NCBI GenBank assembly: GCA_026991755.1 | Contig: JALXAX010000128.1 | Coordinates: 1 to 51,119, forward strand | Length of the DNA: 51,119 nucleotides | DNA from: Thiotrichaceae bacterium | GTDB taxonomy: Bacteria > Pseudomonadota > Gammaproteobacteria > Thiotrichales > Thiotrichaceae | Reading direction: 5' to 3' | Part shown: one piece after another, positions 1 through 11,168 of the stretch | Layout: every line of letters starts with the position of its first letter | How positions within the stretch are numbered: position 1 is the stretch's first letter | Translations under genes and position numbers: made by a program | The notes under the pieces: generated by a model | What the model was told of the DNA's origin: nothing | What the model saw: only the letters and a program-made list of their open reading frames with translations | Databases searched by the model: none

Positions 1-139
1 TCCCCAGCCCTCCCCCCAAAGGGGAGAGGGAGCTTATTTCATTTTGCATTGAGCAGCCCTGTATTAAGAATAGTTTAATAATAGTTTTTCTATTATCTAA
101 AAGTCAAAATCTACTGAGGAACGGCTACTGTACAGCACT

Positions 140-216
140 CTAGGAGGCTGCCTGATAACTAAGAAACTACTGCAAATCCCATGAACATCATAATTTGACC
201 TTATTGAAATCGTTAA
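140..216 (+). repeat. Family B palindromic repeat, left part only
   Basis: The segment starts TAGGAGGCTGCC and matches the complete family B copies at 20993-21159 and 27924-28020 through the shared core CTACTGCAAATCCCATGA and ATTGAAATCGTTAAAT. The right terminal repeat (GGACAGCCTCCTA in the other copies) is absent, so this copy is truncated. Confidence 0.7.
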
Positions 217-263
217 ATATTTAGTGTTTTGCTTGCAAATGACTTAAAAGTGAATGCAAAACG

Positions 264-405
264 TTGTTATTGGTTGCTTTTATAACGAAAACAATCGGAT
301 TATAGCCTAATAAAAACGAATCATGACTCGATTAGTTCTTCCGTAGATAAGCTGGGGAATTCTATCATCCAGAAACTCCGACTAAAGTTAATCAAAAGTT
401 TCTGA
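264..405. repeat. Family C repeat, rearranged mosaic
   Basis: The first half (264-345) matches the right part of the family C copy at 37721-37886, with shared AAAAACGAATCATGA. The second half (about 357-405) matches the end of the copy at 28090-28257 that carries AATTCTATC, CAGAAA and AGTTAATCA. In intact copies these two halves are opposite ends of the element. Their side-by-side order here indicates a deletion or inversion. Confidence 0.6.
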
Positions 406-418
406 GGCAGGGCTTAAA

Positions 419-615
419 CCGGAATCCGTGACTTCACTACGGCATAGGGAATAAGATATTGATTCATCACGGGTTTAAAAAATGCCCGCTTACACTAAAG
501 TATAATTGAGTACAGTAGTGCTCACTAAACGAAGGGTGAAGCCAAGATTTTTTAAAATACCTTGCCAAACCAATATCTTACACCCTATTGCACGCATTGA
601 AGTCACAGATTCAAG
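419..615. repeat. Family F element with about 45-bp terminal inverted repeats
   Basis: The left arm (419-462, beginning GGAATCCGTGACTTCA) pairs with the right arm (571-615, ending TGAAGTCACAGATTCAAG). The same two arms recur at 29390-29433 and 29698-29741, where a family D element sits between them. The copy ends 9 bp from the purA stop codon, so the purA transcript would carry its hairpin in its 3' end. Confidence 0.65.
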
Positions 616-623
616 TTAAAGTT

Positions 624-1919
<1,296 letters not shown>

Positions 1920-2015
1920 TTACATCTCTCCTAAAACTCTACATATGTAACTATTGTTAGCATAGTTACTGCTACTTATGATTTTTAAATCGCTTAAACT
2001 GATTTGGCTATTTGA

Positions 2016-3233
2016 TCAAACACTTAGACTTTCAACTACCCATGAGCCATCACTCGCTACAAGTTGTTGATTACAGCCTAACTGGGTTGCACTGTATGGC
2101 TCTGCATCATGCGACAATTGGCGAATAACAATCTCACCTTGTTGACGTAATGCTTTGATCAATACTTCCAATGTTTCATCCGCTACTGAGGGTGCGAGTA
2201 TTTTATTTTGTACTACTTTATGCTCCGACTCGTTCTCCTGAGTAAGGCTGTTTAATAGGCGCAAGTCAGCTGAGAAGCCCGTTGCGGGGCGGGCATTTCC
2301 AAAGGCTTGACCGATGCCATCATAGCGTCCACCACGTATAATCTCTCGTTGAAGTGTTGGCAAATAAAGCTGAAACATGACGCCCGTATGATAAGCGTAA
2401 CCACGTAACTCACCACAATCGATATTGATAGTAAGTGTCGGGAAGCTTTTCTCTAAACGAGCCACTAAATCATTTAGGTAGGACAATATCTCTTTTACTT
2501 TGCTACCTAAACTTTCTAGCAGTTCGCTAGCTTCTTTAAGTACATCTTTCGAACCGTTTAACTCAGGTAGTTTTTGTAAAATATTAGCATGTTCAGCAAC
2601 CAACGATTTTTGCTGAACCCAAGCAGATATATCAGGAATGGATTTGCGTTCCAACATATCTGACAGATATTCTTGATCGGCTTCATCTAGATCAAGCGCT
2701 GAAGAAATTTCTGTAAAGATACCCACATGCCCCACATCAAGAATAATACTATGCTGGTTCTCTCTCGCACTCAGCTGTAATGTCTCAATCGCTAATGAAA
2801 TAACTTCAAAATCACTGTCCATTCCAGCATGACCAAACAGCTCAGCACCAATTTGTAACGGGGAGCGTGATCCACCATTAGAGTGATTGCTCCGTGTACG
2901 CAAAACAGGCCCTGAATAGCAAAGACGATTAGGATGCTCTACACGCATTCTATGAGCATCAATACGTGCCACTTGAGGCGTTATATCGGCTCTAACACCC
3001 ATTAGACGGCCACTGGCTTGATCAGTAAGCTTGAAGGTTTGTAGATCCAGCTCCTCACCTGTGCCTGTTGACAACGAGTCTATAAACTCTACTAAAGGAG
3101 GCATCACTAATTGATAGCCCCATCCGCTGTAGAGATCAATTAATTGTCGTCGTAAAGCTTCTAGCTGACTTGCTGCATCAGGCAGTGCTTCGGAAATTCC
3201 TTCCGGGAGTAACCAGTAATGATTATCTGACAT
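2016..3233 (-). CDS. hisZ: ATP phosphoribosyltransferase regulatory subunit (HisRS-like)
   Basis: The 405-residue protein resembles the catalytic core of histidyl-tRNA synthetase, with the segments RADITPQVARIDAH (about residues 101-114) and GGRYDGIGQAFG (about 300-311). It lacks the C-terminal anticodon-binding domain, the usual form of HisZ, which activates short HisG in the first step of histidine synthesis. Its place between the hfl genes and purA is the common site for hisZ in Gammaproteobacteria. The 99-bp gap to purA shows no strong terminator, so they may be co-transcribed. The upstream gap contains a family E palindrome. Confidence 0.93.
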   Translation of the reverse strand: MSDNHYWLLPEGISEALPDAASQLEALRRQLIDLYSGWGYQLVMPPLVEFIDSLSTGTGEELDLQTFKLTDQASGRLMGVRADITPQVARIDAHRMRVEHPNRLCYSGPVLRTRSNHSNGGSRSPLQIGAELFGHAGMDSDFEVISLAIETLQLSARENQHSIILDVGHVGIFTEISSALDLDEADQEYLSDMLERKSIPDISAWVQQKSLVAEHANILQKLPELNGSKDVLKEASELLESLGSKVKEILSYLNDLVARLEKSFPTLTINIDCGELRGYAYHTGVMFQLYLPTLQREIIRGGRYDGIGQAFGNARPATGFSADLRLLNSLTQENESEHKVVQNKILAPSVADETLEVLIKALRQQGEIVIRQLSHDAEPYSATQLGCNQQLVASDGSWVVESLSV

Positions 3234-3259
3234 GATCTTTTAATTAACTAATTAGTTTA

Positions 3260-3434
3260 GACTCAGGAGTAAAAAACTTACGGAACATGACTTGCACCCA
3301 AAGGGCATAGCAACCTTTTGCCCCAGATTGAATGATCTAAAATCATTGCATAGAAATACTATGCGCCTTTTTAGATCATCCAATCTGGAACAAAAATTCT
3401 GCGTCAAGTTCCGCATCTTATTTAATCCTGAGTC
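3260..3434. repeat. Family E palindromic element between hisZ and the DUF2065 gene
   Basis: There are two nested inverted repeats: an outer pair, GACTCAGGA (3260-3268) with TCCTGAGTC (3426-3434), and an inner pair, CCAGATTG (3323-3330) with CAATCTGG (3381-3388). The inner core also occurs at 19675-19776. The element fills the gap between two genes that are closely spaced in related genomes and ends 1 bp before the DUF2065 stop codon. Confidence 0.65.
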
Positions 3435-3435
3435 C

Positions 3436-3627
3436 TTAATGTAAAAAGAGCAACAACATACCCAGCACCATACTACCGATACCTACTATACGTAAGGTAT
3501 CGTTTGGAAGCTCTTGCATCTTTAGATAAGTTTTCTTTAAGCTGTCTGGGCTAACGAAAGGGAGAATCCCCTCGATGATCATCACTAATGCAATGGCATT
3601 TAGGAGATCATCCCAATTGACGCTCAC
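3436..3627 (-). CDS. DUF2065 small inner-membrane protein (YjeT-like)
   Basis: The 63-residue protein has two predicted membrane segments (about residues 7-25 and 45-62) joined by a short polar loop with PFVSPDSLKK. Its size, membrane layout and position directly after hflC match the DUF2065/YjeT family, whose function is not established. It lies 5 bp after hflC and is surely co-transcribed with hflK-hflC. A family E palindrome lies directly downstream, so transcription into hisZ must cross a strong hairpin. Confidence 0.85.
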   Translation of the reverse strand: MSVNWDDLLNAIALVMIIEGILPFVSPDSLKKTYLKMQELPNDTLRIVGIGSMVLGMLLLFLH

Positions 3628-3632
3628 CGTTG

Positions 3633-4502
3633 TTACTTCCCTTTCTTCTTAAAGAATTTAAAGAACTCAGAGTTAGGTTCAAGCACCATCACATCACCTG
3701 ATTTACCTAGTGAGTTTTTATAGGCATTTAAGCTACGGTAGAACGAGTAGAATTCAGGGTCTTGTTGATAAGCTTGAGCATAAATTGCCGCTGCTTTCGC
3801 ATCACCTTGACCTCGTATCGTCTCAGCTTCTTTGTAGGAATTTGCAACAATAATCGTTGATTTTCTATCCGCAGCTGCTTTTAATTTTTCAGCTTCCTCA
3901 TCACCACGTGAACGAAAATCCTGTGCAACTCTATGGCGTTCGGACTGCATCCGCTTAAAGACAGAATCACTAATCGTGTCAGGAAAGTCTATTCGGCTCA
4001 CACGTACATCAACAAGCTCAACCCCTAACGATTTAACATCACTGGCCGACTTATCTTGTAAAGCCTGCATAATTTCGCCACGCTGACCTGTTACCGCTTC
4101 TTGAATAGTACGCTTACCAAACTCACCACGCAGACCTGCCGTCATGATACCTTCTAGACGTCTTACTGCTGTGTCTAGACTTCCACTGGTTGCACGATAA
4201 AACACATCAATGTCTTTGATACGCCATTCAACAAAGAAATCAACCAGTAAGAATTTTTTCTCACCTGTCAGAAAGCGTTGTTTATCAACCTGTAGAGGTA
4301 ATACTTGTGCAGGATATTTCTTAACGCTATGTACAAAGTTTGTCGGCCATTTAAAATGGAGACCTGGTTCTATATTGGTTTCAACAATTTCTTTAAACTT
4401 AAATTTGATTGCTTTTTCACGCTCATCAACCGTATATACTGAAGTTAGTAAAAGAAATAAGATTAGTCCAATTACGATAAGTAATCCTTGAGAAATCTTC
4501 AT
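3633..4502 (-). CDS. hflC: HflC, SPFH-domain subunit of the HflKC complex
   Basis: The 289-residue protein has an N-terminal signal anchor (residues 5-22) followed by the band 7/SPFH domain, starting YTVDEREKAIKFKF. In Escherichia coli HflC and HflK form a periplasm-facing cage around the membrane protease FtsH and modulate its activity. The C-terminal half is the expected charged helix with ADRKSTIIVANSYKEAE. The start codon overlaps the hflK stop codon by one base (TAATG), which points to translational coupling and equal synthesis. Confidence 0.96.
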   Translation of the reverse strand: MKISQGLLIVIGLILFLLLTSVYTVDEREKAIKFKFKEIVETNIEPGLHFKWPTNFVHSVKKYPAQVLPLQVDKQRFLTGEKKFLLVDFFVEWRIKDIDVFYRATSGSLDTAVRRLEGIMTAGLRGEFGKRTIQEAVTGQRGEIMQALQDKSASDVKSLGVELVDVRVSRIDFPDTISDSVFKRMQSERHRVAQDFRSRGDEEAEKLKAAADRKSTIIVANSYKEAETIRGQGDAKAAAIYAQAYQQDPEFYSFYRSLNAYKNSLGKSGDVMVLEPNSEFFKFFKKKGK

Positions 4503-5635
4503 TATCTTCCCTCTCTTAACGAGCTACGATTGCTAGTACGTGATTGTTTTTTATTGGCCTCATTCTTTAAACGATCAATCATCTCTCCGCTAATAGGTGG
4601 AGGTGTTGAAGCCATAGAGCTACTAGAGTTTGAATCATTGGTAATAGGCAGATAGAACATATTATTAGAAGACGATGTATCCATCATAATCTTCTTACTG
4701 CCTGACATAACCTGCTCCATCGCATCTAGATAAAGTCTTTCACGCGTAACTACAGGCGCTTTGTTGTATTCTTTGGTTAGATTTGTGAAACGAGATGCAT
4801 CACCTTCAGCCTTAGCAATAACCTGCTCTTTATAAGCATTGGCTTCTTCCACCGCTCTTGCAGCTTTACCACGTGCGTCAGGAATAACCTTATTGGCATA
4901 GGTCTCAGCTCTATTTTTCGAACGGTTAAAGTCTTCTCTGGCACGGTTAGCATCATCAAAAGCATCTTTAACTTCTTCTGGGGCAGTAGCATCTTTTAGG
5001 TTAATTTTTGTAACCTTTAAACCGATTTTATATTCATCCAGAATGCTTTGCATCAACTCATGTGTATCTATTTCGATTTGCTCGCGGCCGGTCTGAATAA
5101 TAAAATCCATCTCATTACGTCCAACCACTTCACGTACTGCTGAACGCATGACTTGATGTAAAACACCTCTGTCTGGGTTACGTTCATTATCAGCATCCAT
5201 CACATTAAATAAATATTCTTTAGGGTCGCTTATCAAATACTGCACTTCAATTTTAAGGTCAACGATGTTCTCATCTTTAGTTAGCATGGTAGTGTGATCA
5301 GCTGTCGAACGATTTCGGTCCACATCAACCACTTCAACTCTTTCGATAGGCTTGGGAACCCAATGCAAGCCAGGATTTGTTATTTCTTTGAACTTACCAA
5401 AGTGTAAAACGACACCGCGTTGACCTGCTTCGATGGTATAAACACCCGAAAACAACCAAAGCGCTAGAGCGACAAGAGGTAATAAGAGCATTAATTTACC
5501 CCCACCACCATCGGATACCGATGCAAAAAGCTCAGTTACTTTATCAGCAGGGTTATTTATCTTATTGCCTGATGACTTCTTTTTCTTATTACCACTCCAG
5601 GGGTCTTTATCCCCACCTGGTTCATTCCAGGGCAT
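4502..5635 (-). CDS. hflK: HflK, SPFH-domain subunit of the HflKC complex
   Basis: HflK is the partner of HflC in the FtsH-associated membrane complex. The start at 5635 gives 377 residues and the family-typical N-terminus MPWNEPGG; GGAG lies 8 bases upstream. An ATG five codons earlier (5650) has no such site. A Gly/Lys-rich cytoplasmic tail is followed by a membrane segment (about residues 48-66), the SPFH domain and a helical C-terminus with a Ser/Asn-rich tail. hflX and hfq, often upstream in other species, are not here; the next gene upstream is the MerR-type regulator. Confidence 0.95.
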   Translation of the reverse strand: MPWNEPGGDKDPWSGNKKKKSSGNKINNPADKVTELFASVSDGGGGKLMLLLPLVALALWLFSGVYTIEAGQRGVVLHFGKFKEITNPGLHWVPKPIERVEVVDVDRNRSTADHTTMLTKDENIVDLKIEVQYLISDPKEYLFNVMDADNERNPDRGVLHQVMRSAVREVVGRNEMDFIIQTGREQIEIDTHELMQSILDEYKIGLKVTKINLKDATAPEEVKDAFDDANRAREDFNRSKNRAETYANKVIPDARGKAARAVEEANAYKEQVIAKAEGDASRFTNLTKEYNKAPVVTRERLYLDAMEQVMSGSKKIMMDTSSSNNMFYLPITNDSNSSSSMASTPPPISGEMIDRLKNEANKKQSRTSNRSSLREGR

Positions 5636-5782
5636 AATTTGCTCCAGCATTTATAATTAAAATTACGCAGGTCAATACATCACCCACAAAAGAGCCAATT
5701 GTATGCAGGTCGCACCAACTTGGCAAATTGATTTATGATTTAGTCCATAGAAAAAGGGATAGAATGGATAGCCAACGAAACT

Positions 5783-5851
5783 CTGAACAAGTCTCAGTCA
5801 TATATCCTGAAGCTAAACAACGTTATTCTCGTATTTTTAGAACTTGTTCAG
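5783..5851. repeat. Inverted repeat upstream of hflK
   Basis: CTGAACAAGT (5783-5792) and ACTTGTTCAG (5842-5851) are perfect inverted copies 49 bases apart, in the gap between the MerR-type gene and hflK. A third partial copy, AAACAAGTCTAA, lies near 5867. No tRNA gene is visible here, although a tRNA-Pro often follows this MerR gene in relatives. It may be an old palindromic repeat or a regulator site. Confidence 0.35.
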
Positions 5852-5880
5852 CAAGTCAATACCAAACAAGTCTAAATCTA

Positions 5881-6255
5881 CTAAACTGATTTAACCGAGA
5901 TACCTTTAATGGTGTGAAGGATATCTTCAAGTTCGCCAATCAGCTGCTTAACAAGCAAATTGGTTTGCGCATGATCTTCGCCTGCCTCTTCACCATTTAA
6001 CTTCTGACGCGCACCACTAATGGTATAGCCGCTATCGTAGAGTAAACTACGAATTTGACGGATCAACAATACGTCCTGCCTTTGATAATAACGACGATTA
6101 CCACGCCGTTTCATTGGCTTTAAATTAGGAAACTCTTGTTCCCAATAACGCAATACATGTGACTTGACGCCACATAAATCGCTCACCTCACCAATAGTAA
6201 AATAGCGTTTACCTGGTATGGCAGGAAGTTCGTTATTATTTGTCGGTTCCAGCAT
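5881..6255 (-). CDS. MerR-family transcriptional regulator
   Basis: The 124-residue protein has a MerR-type winged helix: [13 protein letters not shown] (helix-turn-helix, about residues 18-30), [11 protein letters not shown] and [13 protein letters not shown] (wing). It has only a short C-terminal helix and no Cys-rich effector domain. It belongs to the MerR-like proteins often encoded after ihfA in Gammaproteobacteria; their targets are unknown. The start codon lies inside the end of ihfA (20-bp overlap), so the two are translationally linked. Confidence 0.9.
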   Translation of the reverse strand: MLEPTNNNELPAIPGKRYFTIGEVSDLCGVKSHVLRYWEQEFPNLKPMKRRGNRRYYQRQDVLLIRQIRSLLYDSGYTISGARQKLNGEEAGEDHAQTNLLVKQLIGELEDILHTIKGISVKSV

Positions 6256-6535
6256 ATGTTTCTACTCGATGCTTTAGCTTTTGTCCAGGACGGAAGGTTA
6301 CTACTCGACGTGCGCTGACAGGAATTTCTTCACCCGAATTTGGGTTTCTGCCTGGGCGTTCGCTCTTATCTCTTAACATAAAGTTTCCAAAACCTGAGAA
6401 CTTTACATTGATGCCTTGCTCTAGTGCAGACTTAATTTCTTCAAAAAACATCTCCACTAAATCTTTAGCTTCACGTTTATTTAATCCCACTTCTTCGTAT
6501 AAATTTTCTACTATATCTGCCTTTGTTAAGGTCAT
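6236..6535 (-). CDS. ihfA: Integration host factor, alpha subunit
   Basis: The 99-residue protein of the HU/IHF family bends DNA as a heterodimer with IHF-beta. It begins [24 protein letters not shown] and contains the DNA-contacting arm [20 protein letters not shown] (about residues 62-82), typical of the alpha subunit. The position directly downstream of pheT is the conserved site of ihfA, in which the pheST-ihfA genes form one transcription unit in enterobacteria. The 52-bp gap to pheT contains no evident terminator. Confidence 0.97.
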   Translation of the reverse strand: MTLTKADIVENLYEEVGLNKREAKDLVEMFFEEIKSALEQGINVKFSGFGNFMLRDKSERPGRNPNSGEEIPVSARRVVTFRPGQKLKHRVETYAGTDK

Positions 6536-6587
6536 CTCACTCGCTCCATTATTTACATTCTGGTTTAATCGATCGTATTAAACCAAA

Positions 6588-8969
6588 TTATCTTAAAACT
6601 GCACCTGCTTGTTGTTCCAGCAAGGTTACCAGTGTGTTAGTACTAGTTGTTATTTCTTTTTCCTCTAATGTGCGTGAAACGTCTTGAAAAATCAAGCTTA
6701 ACGCGAGACTTTTCTTACCCTCAGGTATGCCTTCACCCGCATACATATCAAATAAATAATAGTCAACTAATTGAACTATTTCAGATTTTTTTATCACACG
6801 CCCTATATCAGCATAGGAAATATTTTCTTCAACCAGCAGTGCTAAATCACGCTGAACAGCAGGATAAGCGGAAACTTTTTCATAAGCAGGTATCTGCCTT
6901 TGACTAAGCGCCTCAATATCCAGCTCAAACAAATAGATGACTTGCCCTAAATTCAATTCTTTTTCAAGGTTAGGATGTAAAGCTCCAACCCACCCTACTG
7001 TTTCATTATCATAAACAATCTTTGCTGACTGGCCTGGGTGTAATGCCGTGTGAGCCTCGATTTCAAACTCAAACTGACGACCTACTACTTCAGCCAATAA
7101 GGCCTCCACATCACCTTTAATATCAAAAAAGTCTACCTGACGGGCTTGTTGTGACCATTGCGCATCATTCTTTGTGCCTGTGATGGCTCCAGATATTTTT
7201 TTACGCTGCAACAGGCCTTCAGCCGTCTTAATAAAAGTCAGCCCTGTTTCAAAGACTCTGACCCTACTCTGCTGTCTCTTTAGGTTATAACTAACCGTCT
7301 TTAGCAGACCTGACCACAAAGTCGTTCTCATCACAGAAAGCTCAGCAGAAATTGGATTAGCTAGCTTAGTGGCTTCCAATTCTGGAGATAACAATTGTTC
7401 TATTTTCTCATCAACGAAACTATAGCTTACCACTTCTTGATAACCCAGTGAAGTCAATACCTTATGAAATACATCTAACTTTACATCAGCTTCACTTGAT
7501 TGCACAACCAACGGCTTCATATCGCGTAATTTAGCTGGGATTTGATCATAGCCATTGATTCGGGCTAATTCTTCGATGAGGTCTACTTCGATAGACATAT
7601 CAAACCTGAAAACGGGAGGGATAACACTCCAACCTTCATTTGTTGCGGTAATTTCACAGCCTAAACGCTGTAAAATCATTTCAATTTTACTACTAGGAAT
7701 AGTGATGCCCAAGACCCGCTCAACCCGCTTTTCTCTCAGATGAATAGGTGATCTTACTAGCAGTTGATCATCATTAATGACATCAACAATTTCAGCAGAC
7801 TCTCCACCACAAATATCAACAATTAGTTGGCTGGCGCGCTGAATAGCTCGCACTTGTAAATCAGGGGATACGCCGCGCTCGAAGCGATGGGATGAGTCTG
7901 TATGCAAACCATAGCTACGCGCTTTACCAGCAATGGCAACAGGTTCAAAGTACGCACTTTCTAAAAATATCGACTGGGTGTCATCCGTTACTGACGTGGC
8001 CAAGCCACCCATAATACCTGCCAATGCTACGGCTCCATTGGCATCTGCAATGACTAAGCTATCACTTTTTAAATCTACGGTATTACCATCTAACAATTCA
8101 AGCCTCTCGCCTGAATTCGCCATTCTGACGGTGATACCTGTTTGTAGCTTGTCTAAATCAAAAGCGTGCATGGGTTGCCCCAGCTCTAACAGCACGTAAT
8201 TGGTTATATCAACCACAACGCCAAGGCTACGAATACCTGCGCGCTGTAATTTGGTTTTCATCCAGTCAGGCGTTGCTGTTTTAGTATCGACTTTGTTAAT
8301 AATGCGACCCGCGTATCGCTTACACGCATCAGGCGCTTCAATATCAACAGGGAAGGTATCACTGCACACTGCTGATACTTTAGGCACATCCAATTGAGCT
8401 ACGTCTGTATCAGTTAGCACACCCACTTCTCGTGCAACACCAATAATACTTAAGCAGTCTGCACGATTTGGGGTGATATCCAAATCAAGTACTTTATCAC
8501 TAAGATCAATGGCATCACGTAGATCAACACCTAATTCAGCATTATCAGGAATTGCTAGCAAGCCGTCTGTCTCGTCATCAATACCCAAAGTTTCGGCACC
8601 ACAGAACATACCCTGCGATAAAACACCTCGTAATTTTGATTTCTTTATTTTGAAGATCGTTCCATCTGGCTCGGGCAATCTCGCACCAACCGTAGCAACA
8701 GGCACCTTTTGCCCAACCGCAACGGAGGCGACGTTAGTGACAATCTGAATCGACTCATCGCCTAAACTCACTTGACAGACTTTTAATCTATCAGCATCGG
8801 GATGTTGCTCTATTTCGGTAATTTGCCCCACAACTACTTTGCTAAAGTCGCTGGCTACTGGCTCAATACCATCTAGCTCAACCCCCGCAAAGGTTAGTTT
8901 TTCTGCGATATCTTCTATATCAAGCTTGGGATTTACAAGTTCCCGCAGCCATTGTTCACTGACTTTCAT
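6588..8969 (-). CDS. pheT: Phenylalanyl-tRNA synthetase, beta subunit
   Basis: The 793-residue subunit recognises tRNA-Phe and edits mischarged tyrosine. An N-terminal EMAP-like tRNA-binding domain (about 40-150, with HPDADRLKVCQV) is followed by the B3/B4 editing region with HAFDLDKL and SSHRFERGV, the B5 domain, the inactive synthetase-like core and a C-terminal anticodon-binding domain from about residue 700 (KVSAYPAVQRDLALLV). The length is normal. It starts 19 bp after the pheS stop codon, with AGGAG upstream of its ATG. Confidence 0.98.
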   Translation of the reverse strand: MKVSEQWLRELVNPKLDIEDIAEKLTFAGVELDGIEPVASDFSKVVVGQITEIEQHPDADRLKVCQVSLGDESIQIVTNVASVAVGQKVPVATVGARLPEPDGTIFKIKKSKLRGVLSQGMFCGAETLGIDDETDGLLAIPDNAELGVDLRDAIDLSDKVLDLDITPNRADCLSIIGVAREVGVLTDTDVAQLDVPKVSAVCSDTFPVDIEAPDACKRYAGRIINKVDTKTATPDWMKTKLQRAGIRSLGVVVDITNYVLLELGQPMHAFDLDKLQTGITVRMANSGERLELLDGNTVDLKSDSLVIADANGAVALAGIMGGLATSVTDDTQSIFLESAYFEPVAIAGKARSYGLHTDSSHRFERGVSPDLQVRAIQRASQLIVDICGGESAEIVDVINDDQLLVRSPIHLREKRVERVLGITIPSSKIEMILQRLGCEITATNEGWSVIPPVFRFDMSIEVDLIEELARINGYDQIPAKLRDMKPLVVQSSEADVKLDVFHKVLTSLGYQEVVSYSFVDEKIEQLLSPELEATKLANPISAELSVMRTTLWSGLLKTVSYNLKRQQSRVRVFETGLTFIKTAEGLLQRKKISGAITGTKNDAQWSQQARQVDFFDIKGDVEALLAEVVGRQFEFEIEAHTALHPGQSAKIVYDNETVGWVGALHPNLEKELNLGQVIYLFELDIEALSQRQIPAYEKVSAYPAVQRDLALLVEENISYADIGRVIKKSEIVQLVDYYLFDMYAGEGIPEGKKSLALSLIFQDVSRTLEEKEITTSTNTLVTLLEQQAGAVLR

Positions 8970-8988
8970 TGCTATCTCCTATACTTGA

Positions 8989-10029
<1,041 letters not shown>

Positions 10030-10102
10030 TTATGTTCAACGTTGTTGACAGCAAACCCTATACTCTCGATATGCCTATGTTTAACGTAAACGACAATTCC
10101 TT

Positions 10103-10139
10103 AGAAACGAAAACGGGGATAGACTTCCGCCTATCCCCG
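10103..10139 (-). terminator. Intrinsic terminator or attenuator between rplT and pheS
   Basis: The minus strand can form a stem of nine pairs: CGGGGATAG (complement of 10131-10139) with CTATCCCCG (complement of 10114-10122), around an 8-base loop. A T-rich tail, TTTTCGTTT, follows (complement of 10105-10113). It lies 95 bp before the pheS start, the position of the pheM attenuator in enterobacteria. I found no phenylalanine-rich leader peptide, so classical attenuation is not shown; it may simply end the thrS-rplT transcript. Confidence 0.6.
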
Positions 10140-10149
10140 CTTGGTATTC

Positions 10150-10390
10150 AACCTAAAATCCTCAGTTAAACAGCCTATAGAGTGATTCTCTTCGGCTGAA
10201 TGGCGTAGTAAAAAAAGGAATTAATGGTTGATCCTTAATGAGTTTTTTTTACATAGCCAGTCAGCTGAAGAGGGTTGCTCTATAGGCTGTAGCGCCTTCA
10301 CTCTATAAGTGAAGATTGATAAAGCTTCTTACTTTAATACTATCAGTAGTTTAATAAGTGCTGGAAGCGGTTAACTGAGGAATTTAGGTT
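10150..10390 (+). repeat. Family D structured repeat, copy 1
   Basis: This 241-bp element has terminal inverted repeats (AACCTAAAATCCTCAGTTAA at the left; TTAACTGAGGAATTTAGGTT at the right). Between them a long imperfect hairpin runs from CAGCCTATAGAG (10171-10182) to CTCTATAGGCTG (10278-10289), with an inner stem CTCTTCGGCTGA/TCAGCTGAAGAG. A second small hairpin, CTTCACT/AGTGAAG, spans 10296-10314. Other copies are at 29441-29680, 47098-47336 and 50932-51119. Its left end is 10 bp from the terminator hairpin ahead of pheS. Confidence 0.85.
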
Positions 10391-10497
10391 CAACAATTTA
10401 TGCTAATTGATTATTGTGCTAACTCATTAAGTGCTAGCTAACCAAAGTGCCAACTAATCAGAATATGACTAATTAGCACACTAACTAATCAGGTAAA

Positions 10498-10857
10498 TTA
10501 TTCAGCTAGGGCGGCTTTCGCTTGCTCTGCTATTTTACCAAAAGCATCAATATCATGAACGGCTAAATCAGCAAGCATTTTACGATCTACTTCGATCTCA
10601 GCTTTGCTTAAACCATTCATTAGACGACTGTATGAAAGATCAAACATTCTAGCAGCAGCATTGATACGAACAATCCATAAACGACGGAATTGACGCTTCT
10701 TTGTGCGACGGTCACGATAAGCATATTGTCCTGCTTTTGTAACTGCCTGTGTAGCAACGCGATATACACGGCTTCGTGCGCCGTAATAACCTTTTGCTTT
10801 CTTTAATACTTTCTTATGTTTTTTACGAGCGGTAACGCCACGTTTAACTCTAGCCAT
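10498..10857 (-). CDS. rplT: 50S ribosomal protein L20
   Basis: The 119-residue protein starts [20 protein letters not shown], the canonical basic L20 N-terminus that threads into 23S rRNA. The globular C-terminal part includes [12 protein letters not shown] and YSRLMNGL. In E. coli L20 also represses translation of rpmI-rplT by binding the mRNA near infC/rpmI. It lies 15 bp after rpmI. The 107-bp AT-rich segment after its stop codon carries repeated GCTAA/TTAGC palindromes before the family D element. Confidence 0.98.
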   Translation of the reverse strand: MARVKRGVTARKKHKKVLKKAKGYYGARSRVYRVATQAVTKAGQYAYRDRRTKKRQFRRLWIVRINAAARMFDLSYSRLMNGLSKAEIEVDRKMLADLAVHDIDAFGKIAEQAKAALAE

Positions 10858-10872
10858 TTCTCAATTCCTCTC

Positions 10873-11070
10873 TTATGAATACGGTAACATTTTACGAACT
10901 GCAGGTGTATCGCACTTTTCTACGACATCGCCAGCACGTAATTGACGCTTACGCTTAGAAGATTTCTTGGTCAAGATATGACGCAAGTGAGATTGCTTAC
11001 ATTTATAGGTGCCATTAGCACGCTTGCGGAATCGCTTTGCAGCGCCGCGGTTGGTTTTCATCTTAGGCAT
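10873..11070 (-). CDS. rpmI: 50S ribosomal protein L35
   Basis: The 65-residue protein starts [20 protein letters not shown] and contains the family motif [18 protein letters not shown]. It is a late-assembly large-subunit protein. AGGAG lies upstream of the ATG at 11070. The gap from infC is 323 bp instead of the usual tens of bases because a family A element has inserted there (11169-11380). Confidence 0.98.
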   Translation of the reverse strand: MPKMKTNRGAAKRFRKRANGTYKCKQSHLRHILTKKSSKRKRQLRAGDVVEKCDTPAVRKMLPYS

Positions 11071-11168
11071 CTTATTTCTCCTGTTCTGCGATTAACGCAG
11101 CTTGGTTGAAAAACATTCCTTAAGAGTGCCTCACCTTAAAGGAATGGTATTAAAATTTATTGATGTAT

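Larger units (their letters stand above)
1..623. other. Gene-free stretch built of degenerate repeats
   Basis: No convincing coding sequence is visible downstream of purA. A GC-rich palindrome (CCCTCCCC with GGGGAGAGGG, about 8-28) opens the window. It is followed by the left part of a family B repeat (140-216), a rearranged family C repeat (264-405) and a family F inverted repeat (419-615). The stretch looks like a place where mobile or palindromic repeats have piled up and decayed. Confidence 0.6.

Noticed and set aside
5636-5880. tRNA-Pro gene after the MerR-type gene
   Set aside because: Relatives often have one here, but no cloverleaf, T-loop or acceptor pairing is visible.
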